From: CAIWHR01 sp963724975 | Lineage (GTDB): Bacteria; Pseudomonadota; Gammaproteobacteria; Burkholderiales; Casimicrobiaceae | NCBI GenBank assembly: GCA_963724975.1 | Contig: CAVRXB010000008.1 | Location: 1-64,000, forward strand | DNA: 64,000 bases | Direction of reading: 5' to 3' | Shown here: positions 34,692 through 43,484 of the stretch, piece after piece | How positions within the stretch are numbered: the stretch's first letter is position 1 | Layout of the letters: the number at the start of each line of letters is the position of its first letter | Program-made: the position numbers and the translations under genes | The notes under the pieces: model-generated | Told to the model about the DNA's origin: nothing | Seen by the model: the letters and a program-made list of their open reading frames with translations, nothing else | Database searches by the model: none

Positions 34692-35933
34692 ATGGCGCAG
34701 GTCCTGTTCAAGAACGCGCGTTTGCTGGATCCTCGCGCGGATGCGCTCGAAGGCGGCGTCTCGGTCCTGGTCGAGGGCGACACGATCCTGGAAGTTTCCG
34801 CGAAGGCGATCAAGACGACGAATGCCGACGTAGTGGACTGCAAGGGCCGGACGCTGATGCCCGGCCTCATCGATTGTCATGTTCACGCCATGTTGTCGGA
34901 AGTGAACATCCGCAATCTCGAAGCCGTTCCGCTCACCATGATGACAGTGCGCGCGGCAAGCCTGGTGCGCGCGATGATCGATCGCGGGTTCACGACCGTG
35001 CGTGACACCGGCGGCGCCGACTGGGGGCTGCGCGACGGCATCGCGCAGGGATTGCTGCCCGGACCGAGAATGTTCATCGCCGGGCGCGCCATCGGTCCCA
35101 CCGGCGGGCACTCCGATGCGCGCCGCCGCACGGACACCGGTGTCGGCGCGTGCAAATGCTGCAACGCGATGACGTTCTGCCTCGAGATCGCGGACGGCGC
35201 GGACGCCGTTCGCGCAGCAGTGCGCGAGCAGCTTCGCCAAGGTGCCGACCAGATCAAGATCATGGTTTCGGGCGGCGTCGCGAGTCCCTATGACCCGCTC
35301 GACAGCCGCCAGTTTTCGCTGGCCGAAATCGCTGCCGCCGTCGAGGAAGGTGCGGCATTCGGTCGCTACACTCAGGCGCATGCGTACACGCCCGAGGCGA
35401 TCACCCGCGCCGTCAGCCAGGGTGTGCGTACCGTCGAACACGGTAATCTCATCGACGAGCCGGCGGCGAAGTTGATGAAGGAGAAAGGCGCGTACCTCGT
35501 CGCGAACCTGGTGGCGTATTACGCGATGAGGGAGCGCGCAAGGGAATTCGGCATGACGTCGGAAATGCTTGCCAAGAACGATTTGGTTATCGACGGCGGA
35601 TTGAAGTCGCTCGAAATCTGCAAACGAGCGGGCGTGCCCGTCGGATACGGAAGCGACCTCCTTGGCCAGTTGCAAGTCGACCAGAGCCGCGAGTTCCTGC
35701 TGCGCCGCGAAGTGTTGTCGCCGATCGAAATCATCCGCCAGGCGACACTGGTCGGCGCGGAGATTGTCCGGATGCCGGACAAGCTCGGTGTATTGAAGCC
35801 CGGCGCGTTCGCAGACATCCTCGTGGTCGAAGGCGATCCGCTCAAGAATCTCGAGTTACTGACCGGTCAAGGTGAAAACCTGTCCGTCATCATGAAGGCC
35901 GGCCGCTTCCACAAGAACCGCTTGGAAGCCTGA
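34692..35933 (+). CDS. Amidohydrolase family protein (imidazolonepropionase/prolidase-like)
   Basis: A 413-residue cytoplasmic metal-dependent hydrolase. Binuclear metal ligands are His63 and His65 in CHVHAML, a candidate carbamylated Lys189 in QIKIMVSGG, His230 in QAHAYTPEAI, His250 in TVEHGNLID and Asp322 in GYGSDLLG. The dominant context is the ABC importer that follows in the same direction, so the imported compound may be its substrate, for example an N-blocked or cyclic peptide derivative. Relatives include Xaa-Pro dipeptidases of the Sgx9260 type and other amidohydrolases; the substrate cannot be fixed. Confidence 0.85.
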   Translation: MAQVLFKNARLLDPRADALEGGVSVLVEGDTILEVSAKAIKTTNADVVDCKGRTLMPGLIDCHVHAMLSEVNIRNLEAVPLTMMTVRAASLVRAMIDRGFTTVRDTGGADWGLRDGIAQGLLPGPRMFIAGRAIGPTGGHSDARRRTDTGVGACKCCNAMTFCLEIADGADAVRAAVREQLRQGADQIKIMVSGGVASPYDPLDSRQFSLAEIAAAVEEGAAFGRYTQAHAYTPEAITRAVSQGVRTVEHGNLIDEPAAKLMKEKGAYLVANLVAYYAMRERAREFGMTSEMLAKNDLVIDGGLKSLEICKRAGVPVGYGSDLLGQLQVDQSREFLLRREVLSPIEIIRQATLVGAEIVRMPDKLGVLKPGAFADILVVEGDPLKNLELLTGQGENLSVIMKAGRFHKNRLEA

Positions 35934-35969
35934 TGGGCGCGGGGGCGATGCCCGTAGAAATCACAACTA

Positions 35970-37916
35970 GTGGCCCGCGAGGCGGCGGCAGCACCGGCAG
36001 CGCTTACGACGCCGCGGGCGCCAATCGTCGATTCGCGCCTGATCGGCCGCATTGCGCTCATAGCTGCCGCCGCGATCGGTTACGGCGTGATCTTGACGCC
36101 GCTGCTGTTCGTCTGCTGGCTCAGCTTCTTCAGCAACGAGATCGTGACGTTCCCGCCGCAGGGCTACACGCTGCGCTGGTTCGCTCATATCTTCGACCAG
36201 AACAATTTCGTCAGCGGGTTTCTGACCAGCCTGCAGGTCGGCATCGTGGCGATGGTCGGCGGGCTCGCCCTGGGCGTGCCGGCAAGCCTGATGCTGGCGC
36301 GACGCCGGTTCCCGGGACGTGAAGCATTGAACACGCTCCTTCTCCTTCCCCTGGTTGTCCCCGGCATCGTCGCCGGAACCGCGATCTATGTATTCCAGAT
36401 CGAAGTCGAGCTCGCAACCGAGCTGCCGCTCCTGGGCTCGCGCGCCGGCCTCGTCTTCGCGCACATCATGATCACGATTCCATGGACAGTACGCCTTCTG
36501 ACCGCGAGCCTCGCCGGATTCGATCGTTCGATCGAGGAAGCCGCGCAGAATCTTGGCGCCACGCCGGTCCAGGCATTCCTCAGGATCACGCTGCCCGTCA
36601 TCAAGCCCGGAGTCGTGGCGGCCGCCGTATTCAGCTTCATCATCTCGTTCGGCAACCTCGAGATGACGCTTTTCCTGGTCGCGCCCGGACAGACGACGCT
36701 GCCCATCGCCATCCTGCAATATCTGCAGTGGCGCATCGACCCGACCATCGCCGCTGTTTCGCTGTTGCAGATCGCCCTGATCGGCGCCGGGATGCTGATC
36801 ACCGACCGCTACGTCAAGCTGACACGGGTGCTTTGGTCCAACATGGCACGGCTAGAGCTCACGGGACTCACCAAGATGTACGGCGATTTCCGCGCCGTCG
36901 CGGGTGTGGATCTCGACATCAGCCAAGGCGAGCTCGTGGTGTTGCTCGGACCGTCGGGATGCGGCAAGACGACCACGCTGCGCATGATCGCTGGATTTGT
37001 CGCGCCCACTGCCGGCGAGATCCGCCTCGGCGGTCGCAACATCACCGGGCAGCCGCCGTGGAAGCGCAACACCGGGCTCGTGTTCCAGAGCTACGCCCTC
37101 TTTCCGCACTTGAGCGTGACCGACAACGTCGCCTTCGGGCTGCGCATGCGGAAGCTCCCGCAATCAGACATCTCCGCCAAGCTCTCCAACGTGCTGCGCC
37201 TGGTGCGCCTCGAGGGTCTCGCGCAACGCCTGCCGCGCGAGCTGTCGGGTGGCCAGCAGCAACGCGTGGCATTGGCGCGCGCGCTGGTGATCGAACCCGA
37301 TATCCTGCTGCTGGACGAGCCGCTGTCCAATCTCGACGCCAAGTTGCGCCAGGAAGTGCGGGTCGAGATTCGCGAATTGCAGAAGAAGCTGGGACTGACC
37401 ACGGTGATGGTCACCCACGACCAGGAGGAAGCACTCACGATGGCGGACCGGTTGGTGGTCATGTCCAACGGCGAAGTGCAGCAAGTCGGCTCGCAGCGCG
37501 ACCTCTACGAAAACCCGGCCAATGCGTTCGTCGCGGGTTTCGTGGGCCGCACGAATCTGCTCCACGGCCGCGTGGAAAGCCCCGGCGTCTTTCGCAGCGA
37601 GAGCGGTCTGCGCATCCGCTGCCGCCAGGACGCTCGATCTGATGGCCGATCGCTTGCCCTGCGACCCGAGCGTTTGTCACTCGCCGGCGCGCCGATCGCC
37701 GGCGCCGACAACTGTTTTGCCGGGACCGTCGAGTTCGCGTCCTATCTCGGAGGCATACTGGAATACTATGTGCGCTTGACACCGGAGGACCGGTTGATCG
37801 TACAAGCGCCGAACACCTTCGCCGATCAAGCGTACGTCGTCGGCGATCACCTTCATTTGCACTGGCCCGCAGAGGCCAGCCTCGTGCTCGCCGGCGATGG
37901 CGGCAGCGCGGGCTGA
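35970..37916 (+). CDS. Polyamine-type ABC importer: permease (PotC-like) and ATPase (PotA-like) in one frame
   Basis: A 648-residue reading frame. Residues about 20-285 form an ABC permease with six helices and the EAA loop EEAAQNLGATPVQAFLRITLP; the Met at residue 292 (36843) starts an ATPase with Walker A GPSGCGKTT near 330, LSGGQQQRVALARAL, Walker B ILLLDEPLSNLD and a C-terminal TOBE-like domain. Separate genes are normal in this family, so the join is odd. Shifting one base near 36828 would end the permease at TAG 36853-36855, overlapping the ATPase ATG. The start at GTG 35970 is also weak. Partner genes follow: a solute-binding protein and a second permease. Confidence 0.75.
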   Translation: MAREAAAAPAALTTPRAPIVDSRLIGRIALIAAAAIGYGVILTPLLFVCWLSFFSNEIVTFPPQGYTLRWFAHIFDQNNFVSGFLTSLQVGIVAMVGGLALGVPASLMLARRRFPGREALNTLLLLPLVVPGIVAGTAIYVFQIEVELATELPLLGSRAGLVFAHIMITIPWTVRLLTASLAGFDRSIEEAAQNLGATPVQAFLRITLPVIKPGVVAAAVFSFIISFGNLEMTLFLVAPGQTTLPIAILQYLQWRIDPTIAAVSLLQIALIGAGMLITDRYVKLTRVLWSNMARLELTGLTKMYGDFRAVAGVDLDISQGELVVLLGPSGCGKTTTLRMIAGFVAPTAGEIRLGGRNITGQPPWKRNTGLVFQSYALFPHLSVTDNVAFGLRMRKLPQSDISAKLSNVLRLVRLEGLAQRLPRELSGGQQQRVALARALVIEPDILLLDEPLSNLDAKLRQEVRVEIRELQKKLGLTTVMVTHDQEEALTMADRLVVMSNGEVQQVGSQRDLYENPANAFVAGFVGRTNLLHGRVESPGVFRSESGLRIRCRQDARSDGRSLALRPERLSLAGAPIAGADNCFAGTVEFASYLGGILEYYVRLTPEDRLIVQAPNTFADQAYVVGDHLHLHWPAEASLVLAGDGGSAG

Positions 37917-37952
37917 TCGATAAACGCCATCGGAACATCGGGGGTTATCCGT

Positions 37953-39011
37953 ATGGAAACGCACGGTTCGGACATCAAGCGGCGCCGATTGATGCAGGCG
38001 GGTGGCGCCCTCGCGGGTCTCGCCGCGGTGGGTCCCTGGTCGCTCGCGCGGGCGCAGTCCACGCAGCGCATCGTCCTCGGCACCTGGGGCGGCGACTATT
38101 CGAAGCTCTTGTCGAAGAATATCGACACGCCGCTGATGGTGCCGAGGAATTACGAGGTCGTGCATGACATCGGCGGCGATCCGGAGCGTCGCGCCAAGAT
38201 GCGCGCCGAAGCGCGGCTGCCGCGCGGCACGAGCGACCTGCAGGGGCTTTCGGCCGCGCAGATGTGGGAAGTGAACGAAGCGGGCCTGTGCCTGCCGATC
38301 GACTACGCGAAGATCCCGAACGCGCAGTACCTGCTGCCGCAGATGAAATATCCCTACGGCATCGGGCACATCTACTCGGGCAAGGTCATTCTCTACAACC
38401 CGAAACTGATTACCACGCCGCCGACGAGCTTCGCCGACGCGCTCGACGCGAAGCACGGCAACAAGCTCGGCATCATCGACATCCAGTACCAGTACACGAT
38501 GATGGCCGCGGCGCTGGGGTCCGGCGGCTCGATGACCAACTACGAGCCGGGCAAGGAGCGGCTGATGGCGTGCCGGAAGGCCGGCGCGAAGATATTGCCG
38601 ACCAACGAGGCGATGGCGCAGTCGCTGCAGAACGAGGAAGTCGGCATCTGCATCATGTGGAAGGCGCGCGCGGTGCAGTGGCAGAAGGCCGGCGCGAAGG
38701 TGGAAACGGTGGCGCCGAAGGAAGGTGTCCCTCTCTACATCTCGGGCTTCGTCATTCCGAAGAACGCGCCGAACAAGGACGCCTCGCACGTCTGGCTGAA
38801 CGAGATGCTGATGCCGTCGGCGCAGGAGGCTTTCGCCGAGGACATGGGCTACAACGCGACGGTGATCAACGCCAAGATTCCGCTCGCGACCGAGAAGCGC
38901 ATCGGTTTCAACGCCGACGAGCGCAAGCGGCTCATCGATCTCGATTACAGCTACCTCGCAAAGAACGATGCCGCGCTGAAGGAGTGGTGGGACAAGACGT
39001 TCAAGGGCTAA
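37953..39011 (+). CDS. Polyamine-type ABC transporter solute-binding protein (PotD-like)
   Basis: A 352-residue periplasmic protein exported by a Tat-like signal, IKRRRLMQAGGALAGLAAVG. After cleavage the mature part starts near QSTQRIVLGTWGGDYSKLL, the usual opening of PotD-like family members. It binds a solute that the two permeases and ATPase then import. The ligand is unknown; many relatives bind putrescine, spermidine, opines or amino acid derivatives. It lies between the fused permease/ATPase and the second permease. Confidence 0.88.
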   Translation: METHGSDIKRRRLMQAGGALAGLAAVGPWSLARAQSTQRIVLGTWGGDYSKLLSKNIDTPLMVPRNYEVVHDIGGDPERRAKMRAEARLPRGTSDLQGLSAAQMWEVNEAGLCLPIDYAKIPNAQYLLPQMKYPYGIGHIYSGKVILYNPKLITTPPTSFADALDAKHGNKLGIIDIQYQYTMMAAALGSGGSMTNYEPGKERLMACRKAGAKILPTNEAMAQSLQNEEVGICIMWKARAVQWQKAGAKVETVAPKEGVPLYISGFVIPKNAPNKDASHVWLNEMLMPSAQEAFAEDMGYNATVINAKIPLATEKRIGFNADERKRLIDLDYSYLAKNDAALKEWWDKTFKG

Positions 39012-39041
39012 CGCTCCTCGAACCGGGCGAGGAATTCGATC

Positions 39042-39920
39042 ATGGCTGCGGCGGCCGCACGCCCGGTGCGCGGAATCGCGCCTGGTTGGACGGCCGCCGC
39101 AATGGTCGCCCCGGCGTCCATTCTCGTGACGATCGGCATCGTGGTGCCGATCCTCATTCTCGCGCGCTACAGCTTGAACCAGTACACGCCGGCCAAGATG
39201 ATGGTCGACGCGGTCACGCTCGAGAACTACGCCAAGTTCTTCACCGATCCGTTCTATGTCGCCGTTCTGCTGCGCACGATCCGGGTGGCGGCGTTGTGCA
39301 CGGCGATCTGCCTGCTGCTGGCGTTCCCGATGGCCTATTGCCTTGCGCGCACGCGCTCGCGTTTCAAGAACCTGCTCTTGATGGTCGTGATCCTGCCGCT
39401 CTTCGTCGGCAACGCGGTGCGTGCGGCGGGGTGGATGGTGCTGTTCGGCAACAAGGGCTTCGTCAACGCGGTCCTGATGGGGTCGGGCATCACGCGCGAG
39501 CCGCTGCAAATCATGTACACCGAGCACGCGGTTGTAATCGGCGTCATCGCCGTCAACCTGCCGTTTGTCGTGCTGACGCTGCAAGCGGTGCTCGAAGGGA
39601 TCGACCGCGCGATCGAAGAGGCGGCGCAGGGCCTCGGCGCCGGCCCGTGGCGAACGTTTCGCCACGTCATTCTTCCGCTTGCGATGCCGGGCGTCATCGC
39701 CGGCACCATCCTTTCCTTCATTCTGGCAATGAACGCCTACGCGACGCCGGTGCTTCTCGGCGGCCCGACCTTCCAGATGATGGCGCCGACCGTCTACAAC
39801 CAGTTCGCCGGGCTTTCCAACTGGCCATTTGGCGCGGCGCTGGCGTTCATCCTGATGACCGCGACGCTGCTATTGACGGTAACGTCCAATTGGGTTGCCC
39901 ATCGCCGCTACCGGCAATGA
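39042..39920 (+). CDS. Polyamine-type ABC transporter permease (PotB-like)
   Basis: A 292-residue inner-membrane permease with six helices. The EAA loop reads EEAAQGLGAGPWRTFRHVILPLAMPG, and the last helices are AFILMTATLLLTVTSNWV. It is one half of the membrane channel; the PotC-like half is fused to the ATPase upstream. Its gene ends 9 bases before the stop of the convergent mutS. No further transporter subunit follows. Confidence 0.88.
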   Translation: MAAAAARPVRGIAPGWTAAAMVAPASILVTIGIVVPILILARYSLNQYTPAKMMVDAVTLENYAKFFTDPFYVAVLLRTIRVAALCTAICLLLAFPMAYCLARTRSRFKNLLLMVVILPLFVGNAVRAAGWMVLFGNKGFVNAVLMGSGITREPLQIMYTEHAVVIGVIAVNLPFVVLTLQAVLEGIDRAIEEAAQGLGAGPWRTFRHVILPLAMPGVIAGTILSFILAMNAYATPVLLGGPTFQMMAPTVYNQFAGLSNWPFGAALAFILMTATLLLTVTSNWVAHRRYRQ

Positions 39921-39929
39921 GATCAGACA

Positions 39930-42524
39930 TCAGCGCCCGAGGAGTTTGCGTAATTCGTAGAGCGCCGCGTGCGCGTCGCGCGGCGTCATCGCGTCCGGAT
40001 CGAGATCCGCGAGCTTGACGGCGACGGCCGCGGCTTCGGGCGACGCAGACGGCGCCGGCTCGTCGGCCTGCACCGCAACCCCCGGCGGCGCGAACAGGTC
40101 GGCCTGTGACGCGCCGACCGCGCTGAACTTGTCGAGGCGCGCGAGATAGCCTTTCGCGCGCCGGATCGTGTCCGCGGGCACACCGGCCAGCTTCGCCACC
40201 TGCAGCCCGTAGCTGCGGTTCGCCGGTCCGTCCTCGGCGGCATGCAGGAAGACGATCCCGCTCGCGTGCTCGACGGCGTCGAAGTGCAGGTTCGCGCAGC
40301 CTTCGATCTCGGCCGGGAGCGCAGTCAACTCGAAATAATGCGTTGCAAACATCGCCAGCGAGCGATTTCGCTCGGCGAGCTGGTGCGCAATCGCCCATGC
40401 CAGCGCAAGTCCGTCGAAGGTCGACGTGCCGCGACCGATTTCGTCGATGAGGACAAGACTTTGCGGCGTTGCGCGATGCAGGATAGCCGCGGCCTCGGTC
40501 ATCTCGACCATGAACGTCGAGCGGCCGCCCGCGAGATCGTCGGCGGCGCCGATCCGCGTGTGGATCGCGTCGAGCGGCCCGATCCTGGCCTTCGTGGCGG
40601 GGACGAACGACCCGCAGTACGCAAGCAACGCGATCACCGCGGCCTGCCGCATGTACGTCGACTTGCCGCCCATGTTGGGGCCGGTGATGACAAGGAGGCG
40701 CCGCTCGGGCGCGAGGTCGAGATCATTGGCGATGAACGCATCCACCTGCTGCTCGACGACGGGATGCCGTCCGCCGCGAATCGCGAGCCCCGGTGCGTCC
40801 ACGAATTCCGGGCGAACGAGATCGAGAGCCTCGGCGCGCTCCGCCAGCGTGACGAGGACGTCGAGCGCGGCCAGGGCTGCCGCGGCACCCTGCAACGCCG
40901 GAATGGCAGGTGACAGCGAAGCGATCAGCTCGTCGTAGAGCCGCTTTTCGCGGGCGAGCGCGCGTTCCTGCGCCGACAGCGCCTTGTCCTCGAACGTCTT
41001 GAGCTCGGGCGTGATGTAACGCTCGGCGTTTTTCAGCGTCTGTCGGCGGCGGTAGTCGTCGGGCACCTTCTGCGAGTTCGCGTTGGTGACTTCGATGTAG
41101 AAGCCGTGGACGCGGTTGTACTCGACCTTCAGGTTGGCGATGCCGGTACGTTCGCGCTCGCGGATTTCCAGCGCGAGCAGGAATTCGCCGCAGTGGTCGT
41201 CGATCGAGCGCAATTCGTCCAGTTCGGCATCGAAACCGTTCGCAATGACGCTCCCGTCGCGCACCTGCGCCGCGGGTTCGGGCGCAATGGCTTTGGTGAG
41301 CAGCGCCGACCACTGTGGATCTACGGCAAGCCCGCTTGCGAGCTCGCGCACCAGCGGCGCGTGGTTGTCGGCCAGCATCGTGTGGAGATCGGGGAGCCGC
41401 TTCAACGTGTCGCGCAATCCGGCGAGATCGCGCGGCCGGGCGCTGCAAAGAGCAATGCGTGCCGCGATCCGCTCGACGTCAACCGTGCGCGCGAGCTCTG
41501 TCGCCAGCGCACGCCGCCCGCGCGCGTCTTCTCGCCAGACGCCGATGGCGGCATGGCGTGCGCCGGCGGCATCCTGCGAGCGCAGCGGATTCGTGAGCCA
41601 ATGGCGAAGGAGGCGACTCCCTGCCGTCGTGCCGCAGGTGTCGAGCAGCGACAATAGCGTTGGTGCAGATTCGCCGCGGAGCGTCTCCGTGATTTCGAGA
41701 TTACGTCGCGTCGCAGCGTCGAGCGACAGGAGCTCGGTTGCAGATTGGACGCCTAGCGAACGAATGTGGGCGAGCGAAGACTGCTGGGTCGCGGCGGCAT
41801 AGCCGAAGAGCGCACCCGCGGCCCCCAAGCCGAGGTCACGATCCTCGACCCCGAAGGCAGCGAGGTCCTGCGTGCCGAAGTGCTTGGCAAGCGCGCGTGT
41901 CGCCGCGGCGGCATCGAACTGCCATCCCGGCAAGACTCGGGTCGGGACGGAAGTCGACGGTGGCAACGACGTTGCACCGTCCGCAACGAGGAGCTCCGCG
42001 GCGTCGAGGCGTTGCACGATCGCCGCTGCCTCGGTGACCGGCACTTCGGTCAACGTCAATTGACCCGACGCAAGATTGAGCCACGCAATGCCGGTCCGGT
42101 GCCTGCCTGCGTTGACGGCGACGAGGAGGCTGTCGCGCTTCGCATCGAGCAGATTCGCGTCGGTCACGGTCCCGGGCGTCACCACACGCAGCACCTTGCG
42201 CTCGACCGGACCCTTGCTCGTCGCCGGGTCGCCGATCTGCTCACAGATCGCGACCGATTCGCCGAGCTTCATCAATCGCGCGAGGTAGCCTTCGACGGCG
42301 TGATACGGCACGCCCGCCATCGGGATCGGCGCGCCGGCGGAAGCTCCGCGCGCGGTGAGCGTGATGTCGAGGAGCTTCGCCGCCCGCTCCGCGTCGGCGT
42401 AGAACAGCTCGTAGAAATCGCCCATTCGGTAGAGCAGCAGCTTGTCTGGATGCTCCGCCTTGGCGCGGAAATATTGCTGCATCATCGGCGTGTGTTGCGC
42501 TCGCAAGGCGTTATCGCTGCTCAA
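39930..42524 (-). CDS. mutS: DNA mismatch repair protein MutS
   Basis: Recognises base mismatches and small loops and recruits MutL. The 864-residue protein carries domain I with MMQQYFRAKAEHPDKLLLYRMGDFYELFYADA (Phe-x-Glu is YEL here, in FYELF), core domains with clamp, Walker A GPNMGGKSTYMRQ near residue 612-624, STFMVEMTEAAAIL, and a dimerisation HTH (SYGLQVAKLAGVP). Full length and intact. Convergent with the ABC permease. Confidence 0.98.
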   Translation of the reverse strand: MSSDNALRAQHTPMMQQYFRAKAEHPDKLLLYRMGDFYELFYADAERAAKLLDITLTARGASAGAPIPMAGVPYHAVEGYLARLMKLGESVAICEQIGDPATSKGPVERKVLRVVTPGTVTDANLLDAKRDSLLVAVNAGRHRTGIAWLNLASGQLTLTEVPVTEAAAIVQRLDAAELLVADGATSLPPSTSVPTRVLPGWQFDAAAATRALAKHFGTQDLAAFGVEDRDLGLGAAGALFGYAAATQQSSLAHIRSLGVQSATELLSLDAATRRNLEITETLRGESAPTLLSLLDTCGTTAGSRLLRHWLTNPLRSQDAAGARHAAIGVWREDARGRRALATELARTVDVERIAARIALCSARPRDLAGLRDTLKRLPDLHTMLADNHAPLVRELASGLAVDPQWSALLTKAIAPEPAAQVRDGSVIANGFDAELDELRSIDDHCGEFLLALEIRERERTGIANLKVEYNRVHGFYIEVTNANSQKVPDDYRRRQTLKNAERYITPELKTFEDKALSAQERALAREKRLYDELIASLSPAIPALQGAAAALAALDVLVTLAERAEALDLVRPEFVDAPGLAIRGGRHPVVEQQVDAFIANDLDLAPERRLLVITGPNMGGKSTYMRQAAVIALLAYCGSFVPATKARIGPLDAIHTRIGAADDLAGGRSTFMVEMTEAAAILHRATPQSLVLIDEIGRGTSTFDGLALAWAIAHQLAERNRSLAMFATHYFELTALPAEIEGCANLHFDAVEHASGIVFLHAAEDGPANRSYGLQVAKLAGVPADTIRRAKGYLARLDKFSAVGASQADLFAPPGVAVQADEPAPSASPEAAAVAVKLADLDPDAMTPRDAHAALYELRKLLGR

Positions 42525-42710
42525 TTTTGCACCTGTTCTACTTTTCCGCTGAAGCAGTAGCGCGACATGGCTATCCCGGGTCTCTCGCGCGGCGAGTAAA
42601 CGCTGCTAAACTCGGAGTGTTGACAGACAAGTTCGTGGCGCGAAGTCCAATGCGCGCCCTTGTTCGCGTTCCTGTCCAGGTTGATTCCAACTCTGGTTCC
42701 GGAGGATTGT

Positions 42711-42977
42711 ATGAGCCTGATGTTGACGAGTGAAGAGGTGCTCGAAAAAGTTCGAAAAGCATTTGCTCCCTACCATGTCGTTGCCGAACTTCAGGATTAC
42801 CACCGCAAGCTGGGATTCCGTGTTTACGACAAGGACGACGAGGTGGTCGGCACTTTTGAAGGCAGTCTTATCCAGGACCTGAAGAATCCAGCGAACTTGA
42901 AGCGATTGCTTGTCGCCACACGATCCATCGTCGAGCGCAAGAACAAGAAACTGAAGCCCTGGAAATTCGAGTCTTGA
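42711..42977 (+). CDS. Small hypothetical protein
   Basis: An 88-residue soluble protein, preceded by a clear GGAGG (42701-42705). It has a Glu/Lys-rich helix (SEEVLEKVRKAF), a beta-rich middle (YHRKLGFRVYDKDDEVVGTFEGS) and a basic C-terminus (ERKNKKLKPWKF). I do not recognise the family. The strong ribosome-binding site and the balanced composition support a real gene. It lies in a 540-base interval between mutS and gtrA. Confidence 0.65.
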   Translation: MSLMLTSEEVLEKVRKAFAPYHVVAELQDYHRKLGFRVYDKDDEVVGTFEGSLIQDLKNPANLKRLLVATRSIVERKNKKLKPWKFES

Positions 42978-43066
42978 GACCGGTCGTCAACGCGAATTTG
43001 CCGACGCCGGGCAGGTTTGGATTATAAGGCCCGCGCTGCGCTGCGCCACGCCTCGCTGCGCCGCGC

Positions 43067-43474
43067 ATGAAAACGACAACGCAATTCTTACTCTTCCTCG
43101 TCGTCGGCGGCATCCAGGTCGCCGTCGACACGGTGTTGTTTGCGATGATTTTCATATTCACCGGCGAGCCGCTTCTGGGCAACGTCGTATCGCGCGCCAC
43201 TGCCGCGGTCATCGGCTTCCTGCTCAATCGGCGATATACCTTCAACGCATGGCGGCCCGGGGAGGCGCGCGGACAGGGGCTGCGCTATATTCTGTTGTGG
43301 GTCGCGCTGACCGTCCTCAGCACGTCGCTGATCGGCGTGGCGAACGCCGTCCTGGCAGGAGTCGCCAACGCCCGGGAATGGATGATCGGGCTCAAGGTCG
43401 CAATCGAGGCCGCGCTGGCATTGCTGAGTTACCTGGGAATGCGGTACGGGGTCTTCCGGAGAACAAAAAAATGA
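43067..43474 (+). CDS. GtrA family membrane protein
   Basis: A 135-residue protein with four transmembrane helices and the GtrA layout (FLLFLVVGGIQVAVDTVLFAMIFIF; the basic loop FLLNRRYTFNAWR). GtrA-like proteins flip polyprenyl-phosphate hexose across the inner membrane during O-antigen modification. Ten bases downstream comes a family 2 glycosyltransferase of GtrB type and then a multi-helix protein, forming a gtrA-gtrB-gtrC-like cassette. Direct evidence for O-antigen glucosylation is absent. Confidence 0.85.
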   Translation: MKTTTQFLLFLVVGGIQVAVDTVLFAMIFIFTGEPLLGNVVSRATAAVIGFLLNRRYTFNAWRPGEARGQGLRYILLWVALTVLSTSLIGVANAVLAGVANAREWMIGLKVAIEAALALLSYLGMRYGVFRRTKK

Positions 43475-43484
43475 CAGGCGAAAG

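Noticed and set aside
42620..42625. A perfect TTGACA promoter -35 upstream of the 88-residue gene
   Set aside because: No acceptable -10 is found 16-18 bases downstream.
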